DNA from: Diaminobutyricimonas sp. LJ205
GTDB lineage: Bacteria; Actinomycetota; Actinomycetes; Actinomycetales; Microbacteriaceae
NCBI RefSeq assembly: GCF_009755725.1
Contig: NZ_CP046619.1
Span: 1,984,001-2,048,000 of the forward strand
DNA: 64,000 nt
Direction: 5' to 3'
In this document: piece after piece, positions 42,490-51,548 of the stretch
Layout of the letters: every line of letters begins with the position of its first letter
Position numbering within the stretch: position 1 is the first letter of the stretch
Position numbers and translations under genes: made by a program
The notes under the pieces: model-generated
The model's database searches: none
Seen by the model: the letters and a program-made list of their open reading frames with translations, nothing else
Told to the model about the DNA's origin: nothing

Positions 42490-43545
42490 CTAATTCTGCC
42501 GGGCGGCTGCGGCGATCGCATCGCCGATCTCTGCCGTCGTGCGGGTACGGCCTGCGCGTGAGGCCAGGTCGGCCGTCACCGCCGTGCGTACCCTGGCGGC
42601 GGCATCCGGCAAACCCTGATGCGTGAGCAGCAGGGCTGCGGACAGGATCGCCGCGGTCGGGTCGGCCTTCTGCTGGCCTGCAATGTCGGGCGCGGAACCG
42701 TGAACCGGCTCGAACATGCTGGGAAAGGCGCCATCTGGGTTGAGGTTGCCTGAGGCTGCCAATCCGATGCCGCCGCTGATCGCGCCGGCCAGATCGGTGA
42801 TGATGTCGCCGAAGAGATTGTCCGTGACGATGGTGTCAAATCTACCCGGGTTTGTGACGAGGAAAATCGTGACCGCGTCGATGTGCAGGTAGTCGACCGC
42901 GACATCCGGGTATTCGGGGCTGATCCGGTCGACCGTGCGCTGCCATAGACCGCCGGCGTGCACGAGCACGTTGGTCTTGTGCACCAGGGTGAGCTTCTTC
43001 GCGGGGCGCGAGTTCGCGGTTTCGAACGCGAAGCGCACGACCCGCTCGACACCGTAGGCGGTGTTCACGCTTACCTCGTTCGCGACTTCGTGTGGGGTAC
43101 CGATCCGGATGGCGCCGCCATTGCCGACATAAGGACCTTCGGTGCCCTCACGCACCACGACGAAGTCGACGTCCCCCGGCGCCGCGAGCGGGGAGGTAAC
43201 GCTCGGGTACAGCTCGGTCGGCCGCAGGTTGACGTAGTGGTCGAGCGCGAAGCGCAGTTTCAGCAGCAGCCCTCGCTCAATGATTCCGCCGGCCAGGCGC
43301 GCGTCCCGCGGGTCGCCGCCGACGGCGCCGAGCAGGATGGCGTCGTGCTGCTTGAGCGCGTCGAGGCTGGAGTCGTCGAGAATCTCGCCGGTCTCCAGGA
43401 AGTGCCCCGCGCCAAAGGGGTACGACGTCGTCTGAACCTCGACTTCATCACCAACTGCCGCGTGCAGCACCTTCAGTGCTTCAGTGATGACTTCTGGACC
43501 GATTCCGTCGCCGGCGATGACGGCGAGATCAAGGGTTCGAGGCAT
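42490..43545 (-). CDS. leuB: 3-isopropylmalate dehydrogenase
   Basis: LeuB oxidises and decarboxylates 3-isopropylmalate in leucine synthesis. The 351-residue protein has [10 protein letters not shown] at the N-terminus, the metal/substrate region [19 protein letters not shown], and [15 protein letters not shown] (NAD site) near the end. The frame is open 120 codons upstream, but the ATG at 43545 matches the family and lies 6 bases after TACCCT, so it is probably leaderless. It lies far from leuCD (about 37 kb), next to ilvE. Confidence 0.96.
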   Translation of the reverse strand: MPRTLDLAVIAGDGIGPEVITEALKVLHAAVGDEVEVQTTSYPFGAGHFLETGEILDDSSLDALKQHDAILLGAVGGDPRDARLAGGIIERGLLLKLRFALDHYVNLRPTELYPSVTSPLAAPGDVDFVVVREGTEGPYVGNGGAIRIGTPHEVANEVSVNTAYGVERVVRFAFETANSRPAKKLTLVHKTNVLVHAGGLWQRTVDRISPEYPDVAVDYLHIDAVTIFLVTNPGRFDTIVTDNLFGDIITDLAGAISGGIGLAASGNLNPDGAFPSMFEPVHGSAPDIAGQQKADPTAAILSAALLLTHQGLPDAAARVRTAVTADLASRAGRTRTTAEIGDAIAAAARQN

Positions 43546-43551
43546 GGGATA

Positions 43552-43557
43552 AGGGTA
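43552..43557 (-). promoter_or_regulatory. -10 box of leuB
   Basis: TACCCT on the minus strand, 6 bases before the leuB ATG. Confidence 0.55.
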
Positions 43558-43684
43558 GTCCCCGCCGCGCCCATGCCGATTCCTCCCCCGAACGGGGTAC
43601 ACAGGGGTAGTGTGTGGCGCGTGGCAATCCGGGCCGGGGGATCCCTTGGCTCGACAGGTCACCCGATCAGAAGGGACGCTGCTC

Positions 43685-43936
43685 ATGAGCATCGGATTCG
43701 GAGTATTCCTATTCGTCGTCGGCGCCATCCTTGCATTCGCCGTGAACGTAACCCTCGACTGGATCGCCCTGTCAACGGTCGGCTGGATTCTGATGGCCGC
43801 CGGTGTAATTACGGTGATCATCGGCGTCGTTCTGATGGCCCGTCGCCGCCAGTCCGTCAGCACCACCCGGTCGGCTGTCGACCCCGCCAGTGGCGAGCAG
43901 GTCACCCGCCGGGAGAACCTGAGCGACCCGCTTTAG
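43685..43936 (+). CDS. DUF6458-type small membrane protein
   Basis: The 83-residue protein has two hydrophobic helices (about 3-25 and 32-52) followed by RRRQ and a polar tail that ends with [10 protein letters not shown]. This is the DUF6458 pattern common in actinobacteria; no function is known. A GAAGGGA ribosome binding site supports the ATG at 43685 over a longer frame. A repeat-derived terminator follows. Confidence 0.82.
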   Translation: MSIGFGVFLFVVGAILAFAVNVTLDWIALSTVGWILMAAGVITVIIGVVLMARRRQSVSTTRSAVDPASGEQVTRRENLSDPL

Positions 43937-43962
43937 CGAGCCGCCAACCAGCGCTGGTCGAG

Positions 43963-44011
43963 CGCCCACCGCTGGTCGAGCCTGTCGAGACCTCTGGTCT
44001 CGACAGGCTCG
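43963..44011. repeat. dispersed repeat copies forming a terminator
   Basis: A partial copy GCTGGTCGAGC (43963-43973... ) and then a full copy CGCTGGTCGAGCCTGTCGAG followed by ACC lie head-to-head with an inverted partner GGTCTCGACAGGCTCG. The sequence is the same family as at 40,420-40,527 and 55,118-55,140. Confidence 0.75.
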
Positions 44012-44018
44012 TTTTTTT
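43977..44018 (+). terminator. intrinsic terminator made from a dispersed repeat
   Basis: CGAGCCTGTCGAGACC (43977-43992) and GGTCTCGACAGGCTCG (43996-44011) form a perfect 16-bp stem with a 3-base loop, followed by seven T (44012-44018). This is one of the strongest terminators in the window, 40 bases after the DUF6458 gene. Confidence 0.9.
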
Positions 44019-44050
44019 GGAGGCTCAGGATGCCAACACCTGAGTCTCCC

Positions 44051-44056
44051 TAAACT
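44051..44056 (+). promoter_or_regulatory. -10 box of the 44063 gene
   Basis: TAAACT lies 6 bases before the ATG at 44063. Confidence 0.5.
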
Positions 44057-44062
44057 TGACAG

Positions 44063-44419
44063 ATGGAAATCCTCCGCAACATCCTGCTCGTCCTTCATTT
44101 CATCGGCCTCGCTTCCCTGCTCGGAGGCTTCCTGACCCAGATGTCCGGGTTCAAGACCGGTGCGGTGAAGATCAACCCGGCGATCCGGCACGGCGCGCTC
44201 ACGCAACTGGTCACCGGCGTGCTACTGGTCGGGGTGATCCAGATGGGCGACCTCGCCGAGGTGGACAATGTCAAGATCGCGGTCAAGCTGCTGATCGCCG
44301 TGGTGATCACCGTGCTCGCGTTCGCGTTCCGCAACAAGGACCGGGTCGCGGCGCCGGTGTTCGGAACGATCGGCCTGCTCACGATCGCCAACATCGTAAT
44401 CGCGGTGTTCTGGCGCTAA
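44063..44419 (+). CDS. small four-helix membrane protein
   Basis: The 118-residue product has about four hydrophobic segments (near 5-25, 45-65, 72-90, 97-116) with few charges. It lacks catalytic motifs I recognise and resembles the small membrane proteins often found beside serA in actinobacteria. A -10 box lies 6 bases upstream of the ATG. It ends before a bidirectional terminator shared with serA. Confidence 0.8.
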   Translation: MEILRNILLVLHFIGLASLLGGFLTQMSGFKTGAVKINPAIRHGALTQLVTGVLLVGVIQMGDLAEVDNVKIAVKLLIAVVITVLAFAFRNKDRVAAPVFGTIGLLTIANIVIAVFWR

Positions 44420-44442
44420 GCGCACTCACCACAACCAACAGC

Positions 44443-44473
44443 AAAGGCCCGCCGGATGATCCGGCGGGCCTTT
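44443..44473. terminator. bidirectional intrinsic terminator
   Basis: AAAGGCCCGCCGGA (44443-44456) and TCCGGCGGGCCTTT (44460-44473) form a perfect 14-bp stem with a 3-base loop between the convergent small membrane gene and serA. Confidence 0.9.
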
Positions 44474-44492
44474 CCTATTGACGCTGGGTCGA

Positions 44493-46082
44493 TCAGCCGA
44501 CGATGTCGATCTCGCGCAGCAGGTCAGCCTCGATCGCGACGCTGAGCTTTTCGAGCAGGCTGTCCGGCACCGGCGAGTCGACGATCAGCACGCTCAGTGC
44601 CTTTCCGCCGGGCTCCTGGCGGGCGATCTGCATGCCGGCGATGTTGATGTTCGCCTCACCGAACTCCTTGCCGTAGATCGCGACGATCCCCGGACGGTCG
44701 GCGTAGAGCATGACGATGAGGTGCTCGGCCATCGGCACCTCGACGTCGTAGCCGTTGATCTCGACGATCTTCTCGAACTGCTTGGTTCCGACCAGGGTGC
44801 CCGAGACCGAGACCTGCGAGCCGTCGCTCAGCGCACCGCGGATGGTGAGCAGGTTGCGGTACTCCTCGCTCGTGGTCTCGGTGATCAGGCGCACCTCGAT
44901 GCCGCGCTGCTCGGCCAGCAGCGGAGCATTCACGTAGCTGACCTGTTCGCTGACGATGTTCAGGAAGATGCCCTTGAGCGCGGCGAGCTTCAGGACACTC
45001 ACGTCGAACTCGGTGATCTCGCCGCGCACCTCGACGTCGACGCTGATGAGCGGGCTGTCGACGAGGCCGCTGAAGACCTGGCCGAGCTTCTCCATGAGCG
45101 GGATGCCGGGACGCACCGACTGGTCGATCACGCCACCGGCGACGTTCACCGCGTCGGGAACGAGTTCGCCGCCGAGCGCCAGCCGCACCGACTTGGCGAC
45201 GGAGACGCCGGCCTTCTCCTGTGCCTCATCGGTCGAGGCGCCCAGGTGGGGCGTGAGGATGATGTTGTCGAGCTCGAGCAGCGGCGAACCGACCGGCGGC
45301 TCGTTGACGAACACGTCGAGACCGGCACCGGCGATACGGTTCGACTTCAGCGCCGCGTACAGCGCGTCCTCGTCGATGATGCCGCCACGGCTGGCATTCA
45401 CGATGCGCAGGGTGGTTTTCGCCTTCGCGAACTGCTCGGCACCGATCAGCCCGGTGGTCTCCGGCGTCTTGGGGATGTGAATGGTGATGAAGTCGGTCTG
45501 CTCCATGAGCTCGTCGAGCGTGACCAAGGTCACTCCCAGCTGCTGCGCGCGGGCGGGCGTGACGTAGGGGTCGTACGCGATCAGGTTGGCGCCGAATCCG
45601 GCCAGCCGCTGGGCGACGAGGGTGCCGATCCGGCCGAGGCCGACGACGCCGATGGTCTTCTCGTACAGCTCGACGCCGGTGAACTTCGAGCGCTTCCACT
45701 CCCCTGCCTTCAGCGACGTGTTCGCGTCGGGAACGAACCGGGCCAGCGAGAGCAGGTGAGTGATGGCGAGTTCCGCGGCGCTGACGACGTTCGAGGTCGG
45801 CGCGTTCACAACCATGACGCCGGCTGCGGTCGCGGTCTTCACGTCAACGTTGTCGAGGCCGACTCCGGCGCGGGCGACGACCTTCAGCTGCTTCGCCGCG
45901 GCGATGGCCTCGGCGTCGACCTTGGTGGCCGAGCGGATGAGGATCGCGTCAGCGTCCTCCAGCGCGGACAGCAGCGCCGGCCGGTCGGTCCCGTCCACGG
46001 AACGGATGTCGAAATCGGGGCCGAGAGCCTCGACAGTAGCGGGCGAGAGTTCTTCTGCGATCAGCACGATCGGCTTTGCCAC
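44493..46082 (-). CDS. serA: D-3-phosphoglycerate dehydrogenase
   Basis: SerA starts serine synthesis by oxidising 3-phosphoglycerate. The 529-residue long form has the catalytic and NAD domains (VVGLGRIGTLVAQRL near residue 147; NASRGGIIDE; LTPHLGASTDEAQ with the catalytic His), an intervening ASB domain (about 320-450) and a C-terminal ACT domain (about 455-529) that normally binds serine for feedback control. GTG start with AAAGGA 7 bases upstream. Confidence 0.97.
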   Translation of the reverse strand: MAKPIVLIAEELSPATVEALGPDFDIRSVDGTDRPALLSALEDADAILIRSATKVDAEAIAAAKQLKVVARAGVGLDNVDVKTATAAGVMVVNAPTSNVVSAAELAITHLLSLARFVPDANTSLKAGEWKRSKFTGVELYEKTIGVVGLGRIGTLVAQRLAGFGANLIAYDPYVTPARAQQLGVTLVTLDELMEQTDFITIHIPKTPETTGLIGAEQFAKAKTTLRIVNASRGGIIDEDALYAALKSNRIAGAGLDVFVNEPPVGSPLLELDNIILTPHLGASTDEAQEKAGVSVAKSVRLALGGELVPDAVNVAGGVIDQSVRPGIPLMEKLGQVFSGLVDSPLISVDVEVRGEITEFDVSVLKLAALKGIFLNIVSEQVSYVNAPLLAEQRGIEVRLITETTSEEYRNLLTIRGALSDGSQVSVSGTLVGTKQFEKIVEINGYDVEVPMAEHLIVMLYADRPGIVAIYGKEFGEANINIAGMQIARQEPGGKALSVLIVDSPVPDSLLEKLSVAIEADLLREIDIVG

Positions 46083-46145
46083 AACTGTGTCCTTTGCGAG
46101 AGGGGGAGGGAGAACCCCTCGAAGTTTAGTTGCGCGCTGGAGCTT

Positions 46146-46166
46146 TAAAAATCGCGCCAGCGATTT
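46146..46166 (-). terminator. possible terminator after the aldehyde dehydrogenase gene
   Basis: On the minus strand AAATCGC (46166-46160) and GCGATTT (46155-46149) form a 7-bp stem with a 4-base loop, ending in five T. It lies about 50 bases after the stop of the upstream gene. Confidence 0.5.
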
Positions 46167-46216
46167 AGCGACGCCAGCGCCGACGAAGCTTGCTTCGGCG
46201 GAGGGAGAAGTCGCCC

Positions 46217-47704
46217 TCAGCCGAAGGGGTTCGGGGTCAGGGTGTACTTCGTCTCGAGGTACTCGTGAATGCCTTCTCGCCCGCCCTCACGACCGAGCCC
46301 GGAGTGCTTGACCCCACCGAACGGCGCTGCCGCGTTCGACACCACGCCGACGTTCAGGCCCATCATCCCGGACTCGATGCTGTCGATCAGCCGCTGCCCG
46401 CGCTGGAAATCCTCGGTGAACACGTAGCTGACCAGCCCGAAGTCGGTCTCGTTCGCCAGCCGCACGGCGTCGGCTTCGTCGGCGAACCGGATGATCGACA
46501 CCACCGGGGCGAAGATCTCCTCGAAGTTGATCTCCATGCCGTGCGCGACCCGGTCGAGCACGGTCGGCTGGAAGAAGCTGCCCGCGCCATCGATCGCCTT
46601 GCCACCGGCAAGCAGCGTCGCCCCCTTGCGCACGGCGTCGTCGACCAACCGCACCGTGTTCTGCACCGCTTTGTCGTTGATGAGCGGCCCGATCGCGACA
46701 TCCAACTCCGTGCCGCGGCCGACCTTCATCGCCTTCACTCGCTCGGCGAGCCGTGCGGCGAACTCATCGGCGATGCCCTCCTGCACGATGAAGCGGTTGG
46801 CCGCGGTGCACGCCTGGCCGATGTTTCGGAACTTCGCGATCATCGCGCCCTCAACGGCCTTGTCGAGGTCGGCGTCGTCGAAGACGATGAACGGGGCGTT
46901 ACCGCCGAGTTCCATCGAGGTGCGCAGCACATTGTCGGCGGCCTGCTTGAGCAGCGAGACCCCGACCGGGGTGGACCCGGTGAAACTCACCTTGCGCAGC
47001 CGTTTGTCGGCCATGAGGGCTTCCGAGAACTTCGACGTCGAGGTGGTAGTGATCACATTGACCACACCCTTCGGCAGGCCGACTTCCTCGAGCACCGCGA
47101 CCAGCGCCAGTGTGGTCAGCGGGGTCAGCGTGGCCGGCTTGATCACCACGGTGCAGCCCGCGGCGAGCGCCGGTCCGAGCTTGCGGGTGGCCATCGCCAG
47201 CGGGAAGTTCCACGGGGTGATCAGCAGGCACGGACCAACCGGGCGCTGGCTGACGATCATGCGACCGGTGCCCTCCGGATTCGTCCCGTAACGGCCATCG
47301 ATCCGCACCGCTTCCTCACTGAACCAGCGCAGGAACTCGGAGCCGTAGGCGACCTCGCCGCGCGCCTCGGCGATCGGCTTGCCCATCTCGAGTGTCATCA
47401 GCAGCGCAAAGTCCTCCTTGCGCTCCTGCACGAGATCGAACGCGCGGCGGAGGATCTCGCCACGTGCCCGCGGCGGTGTGGCGGCCCACTCCTCCTGTGC
47501 TGCCACGGCGGCATCCAGCGCGCGCACGCCGTCCTCGACCGAGGCGTCGGCGATCGTGCGGATGACCTCGCCTGTGGCCGGGTCGACTACATCAATGGTC
47601 TTGCCGCGACCGGAGTCGACCCACTCGCCGCCGATGAACAACTGGTGCGGAACGGATGCGAGCAGTTCGCGTTCGCGCGGGTCGGTGATGACGACGGTGG
47701 ACAT
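46217..47704 (-). CDS. gabD: NAD(P)-dependent succinate-semialdehyde dehydrogenase-type aldehyde dehydrogenase
   Basis: The 495-residue enzyme has the aldehyde dehydrogenase set: TPWNFPLAM, ELGGNAPFIVFDDAD with the general-base Glu, NIGQACTAANRF with the nucleophile Cys, and EIFAPVVS. The overall pattern is that of GabD, which oxidises succinate semialdehyde to succinate, but other short-chain aldehydes are possible. ATG at 47704 is preferred over a GTG two codons earlier because GAGGGAG lies 5 bases before it. Confidence 0.9.
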   Translation of the reverse strand: MSTVVITDPRERELLASVPHQLFIGGEWVDSGRGKTIDVVDPATGEVIRTIADASVEDGVRALDAAVAAQEEWAATPPRARGEILRRAFDLVQERKEDFALLMTLEMGKPIAEARGEVAYGSEFLRWFSEEAVRIDGRYGTNPEGTGRMIVSQRPVGPCLLITPWNFPLAMATRKLGPALAAGCTVVIKPATLTPLTTLALVAVLEEVGLPKGVVNVITTTSTSKFSEALMADKRLRKVSFTGSTPVGVSLLKQAADNVLRTSMELGGNAPFIVFDDADLDKAVEGAMIAKFRNIGQACTAANRFIVQEGIADEFAARLAERVKAMKVGRGTELDVAIGPLINDKAVQNTVRLVDDAVRKGATLLAGGKAIDGAGSFFQPTVLDRVAHGMEINFEEIFAPVVSIIRFADEADAVRLANETDFGLVSYVFTEDFQRGQRLIDSIESGMMGLNVGVVSNAAAPFGGVKHSGLGREGGREGIHEYLETKYTLTPNPFG

Positions 47705-47779
47705 GGGCACTCCCTCATGCGGTGTCTTTCTCCCAGCGTGCCACAGCAGCTCGGGACACGGCAGAGCGGAAGCGACCGT

Positions 47780-48121
47780 TTAGAGCCCGCCGGCGCGCAC
47801 GTAGGCCGTGAGGCTGAGGGTCAGCACCGCGACGAGGCACAATCCGGCCAGCAGCAGCGCCGCTTTGTCGAAGAGCCTCCGCTTGCGGCCGAGCACGAGG
47901 GCAAGCGCGAACACCGCGACCGGCACGACCGCGCTGGCGATGAATGCCGTCCACGGCACGGCCTGTCCCGCTGCGATGAATGTCGGCGGCGCGACGATGA
48001 TCGTTTCCGCTGCTTCCCACAGGTCCCAGCCGTACAGCAGGGCGAAAAGCGCGACGATGACGGCCGTGAGCGTTCTCTGGCGCGGCGCAGGCGCGAGGGC
48101 CTGGGTGGCGACATCCGACAT
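47780..48121 (-). CDS. small three-helix membrane protein
   Basis: The 113-residue product has three hydrophobic segments (near 18-38, 50-75, 88-108). No known motif. It begins 2 bases after the stop of the next membrane gene and is probably made with it. A longer frame upstream lies inside that gene. Confidence 0.7.
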   Translation of the reverse strand: MSDVATQALAPAPRQRTLTAVIVALFALLYGWDLWEAAETIIVAPPTFIAAGQAVPWTAFIASAVVPVAVFALALVLGRKRRLFDKAALLLAGLCLVAVLTLSLTAYVRAGGL

Positions 48122-48123
48122 CG

Positions 48124-48543
48124 TCAGAATCCTCCGAGCAGGTAGGGCAATGGGAACAGCAGGATGAGTCCGCCGACGAGCCAACCCAGCCGCAGCAGAG
48201 CACTGCGGTCACGGGTGAGCAGCACGGTCACCGCCACCCAGACGAGCGGCGCAGCGATCGCCAGGAACTCTCCGAACTGCGCCATGATCTCGGCGAACAG
48301 GTTGTCGCGGCTGAACGGATCCGCGGTGACCGTGATCAGCCAGGCGACGGAATACAGCACGTAGATGCCGCCGATGATGCCGTAGACGACCACCAGCAGC
48401 GGGTTCGCCGGCTTGGCGGGCTCCTCCTCGGCGTCGGTCGAGCCGCCGTCGGCGACCTCCGCTGCCGATTCAGCGTGCTTCGGATAGTCGAGGTCTGAGT
48501 CGCCGGCCCAGCGGAGGGCCTCCTCATCCGGGTCGGTGCTCAT
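48124..48543 (-). CDS. membrane protein with acidic N-terminus
   Basis: The 139-residue product has a negatively charged N-terminus (about 40 residues, many Asp/Glu) and then three hydrophobic segments. No family is recognised. The ATG lies 6 bases after TAATCT; the GGAGGG just before the ATG is too close to act as a normal ribosome binding site, so a leaderless start fits better. Confidence 0.75.
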   Translation of the reverse strand: MSTDPDEEALRWAGDSDLDYPKHAESAAEVADGGSTDAEEEPAKPANPLLVVVYGIIGGIYVLYSVAWLITVTADPFSRDNLFAEIMAQFGEFLAIAAPLVWVAVTVLLTRDRSALLRLGWLVGGLILLFPLPYLLGGF

Positions 48544-48549
48544 CCCTCC

Positions 48550-48555
48550 AGATTA
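48550..48555 (-). promoter_or_regulatory. -10 box of the 48124-48543 gene
   Basis: TAATCT on the minus strand is 6 bases before the ATG. Confidence 0.5.
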
Positions 48556-49680
48556 GCCGCCGGCGCGCTCTTCGAATGCGGTCACGACGGCGGGGAACAG
48601 CCGATGCTCCGGATCCAGCCCGGTGATCTCCACAGCGAGCTCCGCGGCGGTGCGGTTGCTCGCGAGCAACTCCCGCAGTTCGATGCTCTCGGCGTCGTCC
48701 GGAGAATGGAACTGCAGCGCAGCCCCTACCGCGCGCATCAGAGCGGATGTCTCGTGGCCGCGTTCCGCCAGTTGCGCAGCCGGCCCGATGAATCGCTCGT
48801 AGCGGCTGAGCTTGCGCAGGGGGTTGCGACCCACGCGTTCGCAGGTGTCGGGCAGGTGTGGATTCGCGACGCGCTGGATGGTCTTGTCGATGTACGCCTG
48901 CTGCTCGTCCGCGGAGAACCCGTGCTTGTCCACCAGCAGCGCCTTGGTCTCGGCGAGCACCGCGCGCACCTCCTCGGCCACGGCGGGGGTGGCAAGGGCC
49001 TCGCGGATGGTCACGATGCCCGCGATCGTGCCGTGGTAGGCGGCAGCGGCGTGACCGGTGTTCACGGTGAACAACTTGCGTTCGATGTATGGGGTGAGGT
49101 CATCGACCCAGATCACCCCATGCAGCTCGGGCGGGTTACCCGGAAACGGGGTGCGGTCGACGACCCATTCCGAGAAGGCTTCAAGGGTGACATCCAGTCC
49201 CCCGGGTTGCTCGGGCACGATCCGGTCGATGGCGCAGTTCGCGAACGCGGCCGACGCATCCGGGTTGACGCGATGCACCTCCGCCGCGAGCGTGCTGCTC
49301 GCGTTGACGGCGTTTTCGCACGCGATCACGGTGAGCGGTTCTGGCGCCGTGCGGCCGGCGATCCCCCGCGCGATCAACGGCGCAACGAACGGCAGAACCC
49401 GGGGGCCGACCGCGGTCGTGACGATGTCAGCCGCGGCGATCTCGGCGATGACGTCGGCCTCATGCGTGCGGCTGTTGATCGCCCGGTAGCCGTCGACGAC
49501 GCTCTCGGTGGCGCCGGCGCCCATCTCGTGCACGGTGTAGCTGGGCTGTGCCTGCAGGGCCCGGATCAGCTCTTCGTTGACATCGACGAAGACCACCTCG
49601 TAGCCGGAGGCGTGCAGGAACTGGGCGACGAACCCTCGGCCGATGTTTCCCGCACCGAAGTGGACCGCCGTCTTGGCCAT
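48553..49680 (-). CDS. mtlD: mannitol-1-phosphate 5-dehydrogenase
   Basis: The NAD-dependent enzyme interconverts mannitol-1-phosphate and fructose-6-phosphate. The 375-residue protein opens with the NAD motif HFGAGNIGRGFV, has ACENAVNAS and the active-site segment NTGHAAAAYHG, and has the family length. No mannitol PTS gene is beside it, so it may belong to polyol metabolism or recycling. It lies 6 bases after the DUF3039 gene. Confidence 0.95.
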   Translation of the reverse strand: MAKTAVHFGAGNIGRGFVAQFLHASGYEVVFVDVNEELIRALQAQPSYTVHEMGAGATESVVDGYRAINSRTHEADVIAEIAAADIVTTAVGPRVLPFVAPLIARGIAGRTAPEPLTVIACENAVNASSTLAAEVHRVNPDASAAFANCAIDRIVPEQPGGLDVTLEAFSEWVVDRTPFPGNPPELHGVIWVDDLTPYIERKLFTVNTGHAAAAYHGTIAGIVTIREALATPAVAEEVRAVLAETKALLVDKHGFSADEQQAYIDKTIQRVANPHLPDTCERVGRNPLRKLSRYERFIGPAAQLAERGHETSALMRAVGAALQFHSPDDAESIELRELLASNRTAAELAVEITGLDPEHRLFPAVVTAFEERAGG

Positions 49681-49686
49681 GACGGG

Positions 49687-49947
49687 TTACTCCTTGAGCT
49701 TCTCGTAGATCGCCTTGCACGTTGGGCAGACCGGGAACTTCTCGGGGTCTCGGCCGGGCGTCCACTTCTTGCCACACAGGGCTCGGACCGGTTTGCCGGT
49801 GATGGCAGATTCGACGATCTTGTTCTTCGGCACGTAGTGCGAGAACCGGTCGTGATCACCGTCGTCGAGCTGCTCGTCATTCAGTAGCTTCTCGAGTTCG
49901 CGGTCGAGGACGTCGGTTCCGCCGCCACTGTGGTCTGTGCTGCTCAT
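49687..49947 (-). CDS. DUF3039 family protein
   Basis: The 86-residue protein matches the actinobacterial DUF3039 family: acidic N-terminus, then ALCGKKW and PVCPTCKAIYEKL. Three Cys could bind zinc. Function unknown. The ATG is 7 bases after TACACT, and mtlD follows after 6 bases. Confidence 0.88.
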   Translation of the reverse strand: MSSTDHSGGGTDVLDRELEKLLNDEQLDDGDHDRFSHYVPKNKIVESAITGKPVRALCGKKWTPGRDPEKFPVCPTCKAIYEKLKE

Positions 49948-49954
49948 GCGCTCC

Positions 49955-49960
49955 AGTGTA
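49955..49960 (-). promoter_or_regulatory. -10 box of the DUF3039-mtlD unit
   Basis: TACACT on the minus strand is 7 bases before the DUF3039 ATG. Confidence 0.55.
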
Positions 49961-49976
49961 CGGCCGACGCGAGGGC

Positions 49977-51548
49977 TCAGTTGCGGGCTGTGAACGCCAA
50001 CAGTTCCGGCGCGCGGCGCTCGAATACCCGGCCGCCGAGGTGCAGTCCGCCGATCAGGCAGACCGCCCCGAATCCGAGCCCGACCAGCAGACTGGCCCAG
50101 TTGTACCAGCCGCCCAGGAAGATGCTCGCGGCGCCGAGCAGCAACGCCGGAGCGGCGAGCAGGATCGTCGCGAAGAACGACAGCGCCTGAATGAGGGCGG
50201 CCGCGGTGTTGCCGGACTGCGGCTGCGTGAACGGACTATCGCCGGGCCGCACCGCCGGGTACGGGAACAACGCGGACATGACGCTGGAGAGGCCGATCCC
50301 GGCCAGCAGCACCGCGAAACCGGCGCCCAGCATGCTCGGCAGGATGGCCCAGTCTCCGTAGATGGCGGCGCAGAGCAGTGCCGTGGCGGTCACCGCCGGG
50401 ATCCCCAGACCGAGCGCAGGCACCGCCCTGCCGAGCCGATCGTCCCAGCCGCGGATGTGGGCGGCGACATGCAGCCAGATCGCGGTGTTGTCGTAGGCGA
50501 CGTCATTGTGGATGGCCCAGCCCAGGAACAGGGCGACGACCGGCACCGGCAACAGAGCGATGAGCTCGGTGGGTACGCCTGCGATGGTCAGTGGCACGAC
50601 CATGATCAGCGGCACGACCGGGACGATCGCCAGGGTGACCAGATAGCGGGCGTCACGCATCCAGTAGGTGATCGATCGGGCAGCGATCGCCCCGGCCGGT
50701 GTTCCGCCGATCCGTGCGAACCAGCCGATGCCCGAATACTGCGGCGCATGCGCCTCCCGGCTCGGGGTGACCAGCATGTGCGCGACGAGGCCACGCCAGG
50801 CGAACCAGAGAGCGCCGACGGTGACCACGGCGATGACCGTCTTGAGCAGTGCCGCCCCGGGAAGACCGGCTGCCGCATCCGCGGGCGCTGCCCAGACGGC
50901 GCCGAACGGGGTCCAGGACGCGATCGTGGCCAGCGAGTCAAGGATGCCGAGTCCTTCGCCCTGCCAGTCGACGTCGCTCAGCCAGACGAACAGCGGCGCA
51001 AGCAGCATGAGCGCGATCACCGCGAGCACTCCCGTCGCATCCCGGGCCTTGCGGCTGGCGAGCGCGAACGCGCCGACAGAGGTGGTGACCCGCGCGCCGA
51101 GCAGGCAGGTGGCCACCAGCAGCGGCATGGAGATGATCGCAAGCAGCACGGCCAACGGGTCACGGCTCCAGGTGACCACCTGACCGATTCCGACGACCAC
51201 GAAGGCGATCGCCGGGACTCCGATCAGCGTGGTCACGGCGAGCGCCGTCGCCAGCTTCGCCGAATCGATCCCGAACAGCGAGAACTTCCTGGGGTCAAGC
51301 GGGTCGTCCACGCCGAAGAACAGCGGGACGATGAACGCGCCGAGGGTGACGATGGCGCCTGCGGCCACGACGATGCTGCGGGCGAGGTCGACGTCGACCA
51401 GGCGCAGCGCGACCAGCGCGAGAAACGCGAACACGGCAAAGCCGAGCCCGTAGAGCAGCCCGAGAACTGTGCCGACCACCTGCCAGGGGCTACGCCGGAA
51501 ACTGTTCGCGAGGAGTCTGAGCTTCAGTCGGAGAAACTGTGCAACCAC
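49977..51548 (-). CDS. ABC exporter membrane subunit
   Basis: The 523-residue protein has about twelve hydrophobic segments and resembles permeases of uncharacterised actinobacterial ABC transporters. It overlaps the ATPase gene by 25 bases, which supports co-production. No substrate clue. Confidence 0.82.
   Translation of the reverse strand: MVAQFLRLKLRLLANSFRRSPWQVVGTVLGLLYGLGFAVFAFLALVALRLVDVDLARSIVVAAGAIVTLGAFIVPLFFGVDDPLDPRKFSLFGIDSAKLATALAVTTLIGVPAIAFVVVGIGQVVTWSRDPLAVLLAIISMPLLVATCLLGARVTTSVGAFALASRKARDATGVLAVIALMLLAPLFVWLSDVDWQGEGLGILDSLATIASWTPFGAVWAAPADAAAGLPGAALLKTVIAVVTVGALWFAWRGLVAHMLVTPSREAHAPQYSGIGWFARIGGTPAGAIAARSITYWMRDARYLVTLAIVPVVPLIMVVPLTIAGVPTELIALLPVPVVALFLGWAIHNDVAYDNTAIWLHVAAHIRGWDDRLGRAVPALGLGIPAVTATALLCAAIYGDWAILPSMLGAGFAVLLAGIGLSSVMSALFPYPAVRPGDSPFTQPQSGNTAAALIQALSFFATILLAAPALLLGAASIFLGGWYNWASLLVGLGFGAVCLIGGLHLGGRVFERRAPELLAFTARN

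Noticed and set aside
44478-46148. 556-codon plus-strand frame
   Set aside because: It is antisense to serA, which has all its expected domains.
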